From Candidatus Uhrbacteria bacterium (GTDB lineage: Bacteria > Patescibacteriota > Patescibacteriia > JACQSD01), in assembly GCA_016206165.1 (NCBI GenBank), contig JACQSD010000034.1, forward strand, positions 1 to 5,917: a DNA stretch of 5,917 nucleotides, written 5' to 3'. Shown in pieces: positions 1 to 5,800 of this stretch. How positions within the stretch are numbered: the stretch's first letter is position 1; the number at the start of each line of letters is the position of its first letter. The position numbers were made by a program, and so were the translations under genes. The notes beneath the pieces are model-generated. The model was not told where the DNA came from. It was given only the letters and a program-made list of their open reading frames with translations, and did not search any database.

Positions 1-2
1 CT

Positions 3-1973
3 ATGTATTATCGTCCAAAAAATCGCGACCGACGAGGTCGCGCATCACAAAACCGTGGAAGAGCTCCCGGGCGCCCATCAACTCCCGCGCGCCGCTTTTC
101 ACGTCCACCAGTCAATCCTCATACGCCAGGAGTAAAGATTGTGCTGCCCACCGATAGCAGCACTCGCCCGCCTCGACGCGATGATCGCTCCGCACGTCGT
201 GCATCACGCGGAGGACGACGACAACCGTTTACCCGTGGACGAGCACACGACCAGCAACGTCCGCAGGGAACAGGAACAATCATGCCACAGCAACGCCGCG
301 ATGGTGAACCACGACTCCGCATCATCCCATTGAGCGGCCAAGAAGAAGTCGGCCGCAACATGACCATCTTCGAGTACGGTGATGACATTGTCATTCTCGA
401 CATGGGGTTGCAATTCCCAGAAGAAGACATGCCGGGTATTGATTACATCATTCCGGATATTCGCTATCTCCAGGGGAAAGAGAAAAATATTCGCGCGGTT
501 ATTTTCTCGCACGGCCACCTCGACCACATCGGCGCCGCACCACACATCCTCCCACGACTTCGATGGCCACTCGTCTACGGAGGTCGCCTCACTTTGGCAT
601 TGCTCCGGAAACGGCTCGAAGAATCAAATCTTGCACAGCAACTGCATGCATCGGAAATTAAATCCGTGGACGAAGTGATTCACTGTGGTGCCATCACTGT
701 CCGCTTCTTTAGCGTCACGCACAGTATTATGGATGCCATGGGAGTGATTATCTCAACCCCGGTCGCCAATGTCATTCACCCCGGTGATTGGCGCTACGAT
801 CTTGATCCGGTGGACGAACACCCAACCGACTTCTCGCATCTCGCACAATGGAACACAAAGGACGTCCCCTCTCTCCTCATGATGGAGAGCCTTGGCTCAA
901 CAAAAGAAGGGCAACAAATCCCCGAGCGTGAAATCTATAAAAATATTAGAAAAATAATTGAGAACGTGCCGGCGCGCGTCATTATTGCCACGTTCGCATC
1001 GAATGTCGAGCGTGTCGGGTGGATTATTTCGATTGCCGAAGAACTTGGGAAGAAAGTTGCACTTGATGGGTATTCGATGAAAATGAATATCGAAATTGCA
1101 AAACAAATCGGCTACCTCAAGTTCAAGCCCACGACATTCATTGATGTGAACCGCATTCATGACTACCCACCAGAAAAAGTGATTGTCATTTGTACCGGTG
1201 CACAAGGTGAGGACCGCGCGGTGCTCATGCGTATAGCGAATGGAAATCATCGCTCCATACAAGTGGAAGAATCCGACACGATCATTTTCTCATCGTCGGT
1301 GATTCCTGGGAATGAACGAACGATTCAACGCCTCAAAGACACGCTCTACCGGCAAGGCGCCGATGTCATTCATAAAGAAATTATGGACGTCCACGGGGGC
1401 GGGCATGGGCTCATTGGTGATATTAAGCACTTACTCGCCGAGGTGAAGCCGCGGTACCTCCTCCCTGTCTACGCAAACCATTATCTCCTTCGCGAAGCAG
1501 CGAAGGTGGCGATATCGACAGGATTCCCGAAAGAAAATATATTTATCCTCGATAATGGAAGCATCGGCGAAGCCGTTGAGGGTGGATTCCATATTGCGAA
1601 GGAAAAAATCCCGATCGAGTATGTGTTTGTTGATGGGCTTGGGGTTGGTGATGTGTCAAACGTCGTGCTTCGCGATCGACAAATGCTTGCCGCGGATGGC
1701 ATGGTCGTGGTCATTGCAACGGTGGAAAAACGAACTGGAAAAACCATTGGCAATCCGGACATCATCTCGCGCGGATTTATCTACATGAAAGAAAATAAAG
1801 CGCTCATTGAGGAAACGCGGCACAAGGTGAAAAAATTGGTGAACGACCACGATCCAAATGTTGCGGCCGATGAAAATTATATTCGCAATCGCATTCGTGA
1901 TGACATCGGAAAGTTCCTCTTCCAAAAAACCCTCCGCCGGCCCATGATTCTACCGGTCGTGATCGAGGTGTAG
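3..1973 (+). CDS. rnj: Ribonuclease J (beta-CASP metallo-beta-lactamase RNase) with Arg-rich N-terminal extension; 5' end at window edge
   Basis: RNase J is a cytoplasmic endo-/5'-3' exoribonuclease that uses two metal ions in RNA maturation and decay. Residue numbers run from the ATG at 3. Residues 1-93 are low complexity, rich in Arg (23 of 93), Pro and Gly, and look disordered. The metallo-beta-lactamase core starts near 104 (LRIIPLSGQEEVGRNM) and carries the metal motif HGHLDH at 170-175, H240 (VTHS) and D262 (HPGD). The beta-CASP region has an acidic motif A candidate (E295), the FASNVERV and DGYSM blocks, TGAQGED and IPGNE. A C-terminal RNase J domain follows (GLGVGDVSNVVLRDR onward). 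Counting from M94 the protein is 563 aa, close to the usual RNase J size, so the first 93 residues are an extension. Only two bases precede the first ATG, so the true start may lie outside the window or at M94. Odd: the usual PVHGE motif reads PVYANH. The gene ends 33 nt before a strong hairpin terminator. Identity as RNase J is near certain; the start is not. Confidence 0.95.
   Translation: MYYRPKNRDRRGRASQNRGRAPGRPSTPARRFSRPPVNPHTPGVKIVLPTDSSTRPPRRDDRSARRASRGGRRQPFTRGRAHDQQRPQGTGTIMPQQRRDGEPRLRIIPLSGQEEVGRNMTIFEYGDDIVILDMGLQFPEEDMPGIDYIIPDIRYLQGKEKNIRAVIFSHGHLDHIGAAPHILPRLRWPLVYGGRLTLALLRKRLEESNLAQQLHASEIKSVDEVIHCGAITVRFFSVTHSIMDAMGVIISTPVANVIHPGDWRYDLDPVDEHPTDFSHLAQWNTKDVPSLLMMESLGSTKEGQQIPEREIYKNIRKIIENVPARVIIATFASNVERVGWIISIAEELGKKVALDGYSMKMNIEIAKQIGYLKFKPTTFIDVNRIHDYPPEKVIVICTGAQGEDRAVLMRIANGNHRSIQVEESDTIIFSSSVIPGNERTIQRLKDTLYRQGADVIHKEIMDVHGGGHGLIGDIKHLLAEVKPRYLLPVYANHYLLREAAKVAISTGFPKENIFILDNGSIGEAVEGGFHIAKEKIPIEYVFVDGLGVGDVSNVVLRDRQMLAADGMVVVIATVEKRTGKTIGNPDIISRGFIYMKENKALIEETRHKVKKLVNDHDPNVAADENYIRNRIRDDIGKFLFQKTLRRPMILPVVIEV
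272..284 (+). promoter_or_regulatory. Possible internal ribosome binding site and alternative RNase J start (ATG 282)
   Basis: AGGA at 272-275 sits 6 nt before the in-frame ATG at 282-284 (M94 of the long reading). Starting here gives MPQQRRDGEPRLRIIPLSGQEE, a normal-length RNase J without the Arg-rich tail. The long frame is open to the window edge and its basic, Pro/Gly-rich composition looks like a selected RNA-binding tail, so this may be a second start rather than the only one. The choice cannot be settled from sequence alone. Confidence 0.35.
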
Positions 1974-1979
1974 ATCATG

Positions 1980-2007
1980 TAACACACAACACAAAACATA
2001 TAACATA
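1980..2007. repeat. Degenerate heptamer array, 4 units, after the RNase J stop
   Basis: Four 7-nt units begin at 1980, 1987, 1994 and 2001: TAACACA, CAACACA, AAACATA, TAACATA. The consensus is NAACAYA, and the AAC core recurs at exactly 7-nt spacing. The array lies between the RNase J stop codon (1971-1973) and the terminator stem. Read on the minus strand it is a U/G-rich tract immediately after the hairpin, so it could help end the converging minus-strand transcript. Confidence 0.75.
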
Positions 2008-2037
2008 AATCCCGCCTCAAGCGGGATTTTGTTTTTT
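2007..2037 (+). terminator. Intrinsic terminator of RNase J, possibly acting on both strands
   Basis: A perfect 9-bp stem (AAATCCCGC at 2007-2015 with GCGGGATTT at 2021-2029) closes a 5-nt loop (CTCAA) and is followed by a T-rich tail (T2027-2030, G, T2032-2037). It sits 33 nt after the RNase J stop. On the minus strand the same hairpin lies about 33 nt past the stop of the membrane protein gene and is followed by a looser U/G-rich stretch, so weak bidirectional use between the converging genes is plausible. Confidence 0.9.
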
Positions 2038-2065
2038 GCTCCATGCTCCATGCTATATGCTTCAT
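2038..2065. repeat. Heptamer array, 4 units, overlapping the end of the membrane protein gene
   Basis: Units GCTCCAT (2038), GCTCCAT (2045), GCTATAT (2052) and GCTTCAT (2059) follow one another with exact 7-nt spacing; the first two are identical. The array starts directly after the T tail of the terminator. Its last unit contains the minus-strand TGA stop (2062-2064) of the membrane protein, so the repeat may have set where that gene now ends. Confidence 0.8.
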
Positions 2066-2457
2066 GAAACTGGTGGTTGCCTTCGCAGTGACAGTGCGAC
2101 GAATTCAAAAAGCGTGAGACCAAGAACGAGGAGCGCTGCGTTCCACCACGTGAGGAGCCCTTGTGAACGAAGCCAGAGCATCCCGACGACAATCGCCGCA
2201 TACCATGCTGCCTGGCGAAATGCGGTCGTCACATGCCGGAACACAAGTTCGTTCTTCCGAAAGATATTGCGGATGATGAGCCCGACGAGTGCGAAGAGTC
2301 CGAAGAGTGACAGGAAGAGAGCGCCGTAGAAAAAGAAAAAGCCGAGCATGCCAGCACTCGTCGGATTAATCTCTCGCATGACAAAGAGGAGCGCCCCAAA
2401 GGCGGCAATCGTCGCAACGAACATGGTAACAATGTATGAACGTAATGACATACTCAT
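2062..2457 (-). CDS. Small membrane protein with four predicted helices, function unknown
   Basis: 131 aa from the ATG at 2457 (MSMSLRSYIVTMFVATI). Hydrophobic segments fall at about residues 8-27, 36-62, 83-96 and 101-122. A basic loop (RNIFRKNELVFRHVTTAFRQ) joins helices 2 and 3, and the protein ends SLRRQPPVS. The pattern of a charged loop, a hydrophobic stretch, then QGLLTWWNAALL resembles small four-helix proteins I recall from Patescibacteria genomes, but I know no assigned function and see no catalytic motif. I chose the ATG at 2457 because it lies 10 nt after the stop of the DUF721 gene and directly before the hydrophobic N-terminus; ATG 2451 is an alternative. The ATG at 2499 would overlap the upstream gene and add a Cys-rich stretch (LCSGCGFFCNW) that is a shadow of that gene. 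The ribosome binding site is weak (GGCGG), so translational coupling to the upstream gene is likely. Its 3' end merges into a heptamer array. Confidence 0.8.
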   Translation of the reverse strand: MSMSLRSYIVTMFVATIAAFGALLFVMREINPTSAGMLGFFFFYGALFLSLFGLFALVGLIIRNIFRKNELVFRHVTTAFRQAAWYAAIVVGMLWLRSQGLLTWWNAALLVLGLTLFEFVALSLRRQPPVS

Positions 2458-2467
2458 GATCCGCCAG

Positions 2468-2764
2468 TTACAAAAAAAACCGCAACCGCTGCACAACATC
2501 CTTTTTCTGTAATGTGTTCACGCGTTCGATGATTCTTTTTTCTTTGAGCTTGAGTTCCGAGGCAAGGACGGAACTTAAACACGATACCGTGAGCGTCCCA
2601 TTTTTCACATAGAGCGGCTTCAGCTTATCTGCGACGCGATCACCAAGTTCCCTACGCACGGCAACAAGAAAAGAGTCAAGCACGAGCTGTGCTTCGATCT
2701 CATCTTTCATTCCAGAACGATCTGCGGAGCCCGGAAGAATCGATTTAATAGGTGTGAATGACAT
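2468..2764 (-). CDS. DUF721 / DciA-like protein
   Basis: 98 aa from the ATG at 2764 (MSFTPIKSILP). The layout fits the DUF721 family: an N-terminal (F)xxIKxxLP segment, a helix VLDSFLVAVRRELGDRVADKLKP, the strand signature YVKNGTLTVSC, then a helix with LASELKLKEKRIIERVN and a closing VVQRLRFFL. Members of this family such as DciA interact with the replicative helicase DnaB and support its loading. The usual Trp of the VGxxW region is not present, so the assignment rests on the overall pattern. An upstream in-frame ATG at 2836 has an AAGG four bases before it, but it would overlap the helicase-nuclease gene and encode a 9-nt repeat (ADDADMADNAES); I consider it less likely. The next gene begins 10 nt after the TAA. 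An eight-T run lies just before the stop. A role in DnaB loading in this host is inference. Confidence 0.8.
   Translation of the reverse strand: MSFTPIKSILPGSADRSGMKDEIEAQLVLDSFLVAVRRELGDRVADKLKPLYVKNGTLTVSCLSSVLASELKLKEKRIIERVNTLQKKDVVQRLRFFL
2472..2479 (-). other. Eight-T homopolymer at the 3' end of the DUF721 gene
   Basis: On the minus strand CGG is followed by eight T and then GTAA, giving RFFL-stop. Loss of one T would read TTT TTT TGT AAC TGG CGG ATC ATG and continue in frame into the membrane protein. The geometry is visible; any slippage is untested. Confidence 0.4.
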
Positions 2765-2779
2765 AGAGACATTGTACCA
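2765..2779 (-). promoter_or_regulatory. Candidate extended -10 promoter for the DUF721 gene, possibly leaderless
   Basis: On the minus strand TGGTACAAT (2779-2771) matches an extended -10 element (TGn before TACAAT). Six bases (GTCTCT) separate it from the ATG at 2764, so a start at the usual distance would fall on the A of the ATG and give a leaderless mRNA. There is no convincing -35 and no good Shine-Dalgarno before this ATG. It could equally be chance inside an operon. Confidence 0.3.
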
Positions 2780-2783
2780 ACTC

Positions 2784-2819
2784 TCCGCATTATCCGCCAT
2801 ATCCGCATCATCCGCTAGA
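2784..2819. repeat. Nonamer tandem array, 4 units, between helicase-nuclease and DUF721 genes
   Basis: TCCGC recurs at 2784, 2793, 2802 and 2811 with exact 9-nt spacing: TCCGCATTA, TCCGCCATA, TCCGCATCA, TCCGCTAGA. The last unit contains the minus-strand TAG stop (2815-2817) of the helicase-nuclease. The array fills most of the 50-nt gap to the DUF721 start. If the DUF721 gene began at 2836 the array would encode a three-residue repeat (ADD, ADM, ADN, AES). Confidence 0.8.
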
Positions 2820-5800
2820 TTTGCCGATACTCGCATATTTCCTTGAAGTCACAGTGCTTGCACACGTATGGTGATGGTGTTGCAGCAAAATCGCTCGTTT
2901 TCATCGCATCAACAGTGGCAACGATTTTTGCTTTCACGCCTTCAATCTCTTCCGCAGTGCCGAGAAATGAAACTTTCGAATTATTATCAAAATACCAATA
3001 CGAAAGGAATTTTGGTTTCTCGCCAAGCACTTCGGTTGCAGCAATTTGGTAAATGAGGAGCTGTTCTTTCGTATCACCATCCATCTCGGATTTCGGCTTT
3101 CCCGTCTTATAGTCCACAATTTCAACCCCATCATTCAATGGATCAATGCGATCAATCGTTCCTTTCAGCACCACATCGCCAATCTTCACCATGAAGGATT
3201 TTTCGAGTGCCTGCGGCGTCGGCCATGCGCCTTCGTGCTTCGCGTAAAATTCTTTCAGAATCGCGCTCCCCTTCTCGCGATACTCTTCCTTCTGCGCTTT
3301 CGACTCATACCACTCATCAATCCAACATTCGTCGTAAATTTTTAGTAAATCAACGACAGACAGTGCTTTCGTTCTTCTGTTCTTTCGTTCTTCCGTTCTT
3401 GCGTCAAATAATGTTCCCTGCTCTTGTTGATTTCTCTCAATAATGCCCTGAAAGAACCGTTGAAGTGTCAGGTGCATTGTGCGGCCAAAACTAAACGTCC
3501 CTTTCCCGCGCACGGGAATCTTGAGGATGTGTGCAAACCGATACTGATACGGGCATGTCTCAAACGCTTTAAGCTGGGTGTAGGAGAATTGATCGGGGAG
3601 GTGAACTGCTTCTGGCTTCTGGCTTCTGGCTTCTGGCTTTCGATCTGTAGCTAGTTGCAAGCTGCGAGTAGCTCGCTGCTTCGATGCGATCCCTGCTTCC
3701 TCGAGAAACCGTGACGCTTTCTTCTTCCTGGTTCCCCCATAATCATCGGCAGACGTAAAATAGAGCCCGTGCTTTGCGCGCGTCATCGCGACATAAAACA
3801 GGCGGCGTTCTTCTTGGATGTGCACATCGGCATCAGGCGCAATTTCTTTCACCAATGCCTCCGGAAGTTGAATGGGATCTTTGCGATCCATGCTTGGGAA
3901 CCGAAGCTCCACAAGATTCACAATAAAGACGTGTGCAAACTCGAGTCCTTTTGCTCCATGCACGGTCAAAATTTTCACGGTCTCTGGGCCCGATTCCACG
4001 TCTTGCTCAAGCGACCCTTCGTCACCGGACTCGAGTGCTAAATCCATGTACTCCATGAAATGTTGTACGGTCGGTTCTTTTGCCGTGCGCTCGAACGCTT
4101 CAATTTTTTTATAGAGCTGACGAATCGCACCAACAGCGTCGAGGGCACGTCTGTCTTTTTCAGACGCCTTCGTGAGCGCTTTCAAGTAGCCAGTATCTTC
4201 AAGGATCGCAAGTAACACCTGTCCTGCTGTTTTGTCGCGGCTAAGACTTCGATGCCGCTCGATCCATCCGAGTAATTCTGTCACCCGCCGCCGCGTGTCT
4301 GGTGCAATCCCACCAATCGTCTGCAACTGCTTCAGGACCTCGTACAATGACCAGCTCTTTCTGCGTGCGACTTGAAGCAGAGTCGCAATGTCCCCAGGCG
4401 CTATCCCAAGTACGGACCAGTTGAGTACGCGATAGACCGCTGGCGATTCGTGGTAGTTATCAAGAAGGCGAAGATACGCGAGGAGATCAAGGACGACTGG
4501 TTTCGCGTAGAGCCCCTCGGACGCCATGAATTGATACGGAATGTCTGCTGCGTCGAGCGCCCGCATAAACACATTCGCCTGACTATTTGCGCGAACAAGG
4601 ATCGCAAAATCGCTCCACGACACAAGAGACCGGTTCTCCGACTTTCGGAGATCCGGTCTCTGTAATTCCAAAATCTTCTCAACGACCATCCTTGCTTCTT
4701 CCTCCTGCGTCCCTGCATGGATATGTTCAATCACCCCCTCACCACCTACCATTGCCTTTAGCTTCTTATTGATCGGTTTGAAATTTTTAAGCGCCACTCC
4801 ACGCTCTTTTGCATGCTTCACGATATCCTCAACCGTCGAGAGCTGGTACTCCAGGCGATACGGATTATTTTTCTGAATAAACGCGTACGCAGTGTCGAGG
4901 ATATTTTGCTGGGACCGATAATTTTCGACAAGCACCACTTGTTCACTCTTTGGATAGTCGTCTTTGAATCGAAGCACATTGCTCACGCTTGCGCCACGCC
5001 ACTGGTAGATCGCCTGGTCGTCATCCGCGACGACCGTGAGATTATTGCGCGGTGCGGCGAGAAGTTTGACGAGCTCATACTGCACCCAGTTCGTGTCTTG
5101 GAATTCATCGACGAGCACATACTTAAACTGTTCTTGATATTGTTTCAAAATATTCGGCCGCTCGCGGAAAAGTTTCAATGTATAGAGAAGCAAATCTCCA
5201 AAATCCAACGCATTATTATCAAGCAGCTGCTGCTGATACACATGATACGCCTCCGCAATTTCGTTGATCCGCTTGGAATCCGTATTGCATAACTCCTCCT
5301 CACCTCCCCTTACCTTAAGGGGAGGAACTCCCCTCTTAAGATAAGAGGGGCGGGGGGAGTTATGAGTTTCCTGATCAGAATTAAGCGCCAACCCCTTCCC
5401 ATACTCCAAATACTCCCCCGGCCCCACCGCCTCATCCTTGCATCGCGAAAAATGTTGCAAGAGTGCGTGAATAAATTTCGTGGGGTTCCCGAGCGGCTTA
5501 TAATAATCCAGCGAAAACTCTTCTAAATTCTTTCGTACAAGAAACCACGCGTCGGTCTGGTTCATGAGTTTAAAATCATTCGGGATGCCGATGTCGAGAC
5601 CATGTTGTTTCAAAATGCGCTCGCAAAATCCATGGAACGTCATGACCCAAAGATCCGTATAGCCATAGGGCAGCAACTGATCAATCCGATCGACCATCTC
5701 CTCTGCCGCCTTGTCTGTGAATGTCATGGCTAAAATGTTTTCGGGCTTCACCACATCAACCCTTCCCTTTTGTAACGCCCCCAACCCCCTCTTAAGATAA

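Noticed and set aside
24..42. 7-bp inverted repeat (CGCGACC/GGTCGCG) near the first ATG of RNase J
   Set aside because: Short, within Arg codons, and downstream of the ATG; likely chance in a GC-rich stretch.
119..545. Minus-strand open frames of 103 and 113 codons across the RNase J N-terminus
   Set aside because: They result from the GC- and Arg-rich codons of RNase J; the encoded peptides show no domain and one crosses the conserved metallo-beta-lactamase start.
2457..2499. ATG 2499 as start of the membrane protein
   Set aside because: It overlaps the conserved end of the DUF721 gene in another frame and adds a Cys-rich shadow peptide; ATG 2457 lies right after the upstream stop.
3608..3680. 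CRISPR-like array
   Set aside because: Units are 7 nt with no spacers and lie within a coding frame; there are no cas genes.
4148..4166. CGTCTG/CAGACG with a T-rich loop inside the helicase gene
   Set aside because: Only 6 bp, in a conserved-looking coding stretch (ASEKDRRALD); not comparable with the long palindromes.
4813..5292. 159-codon open frame on the plus strand inside the helicase gene
   Set aside because: It lies antisense to conserved helicase motifs II and III, has no recognisable domain and fits a shadow frame.
5288..5364. Intrinsic terminator or attenuator inside the helicase gene
   Set aside because: Stable hairpins are present but no T tract follows on either strand, and the reading frame continues.
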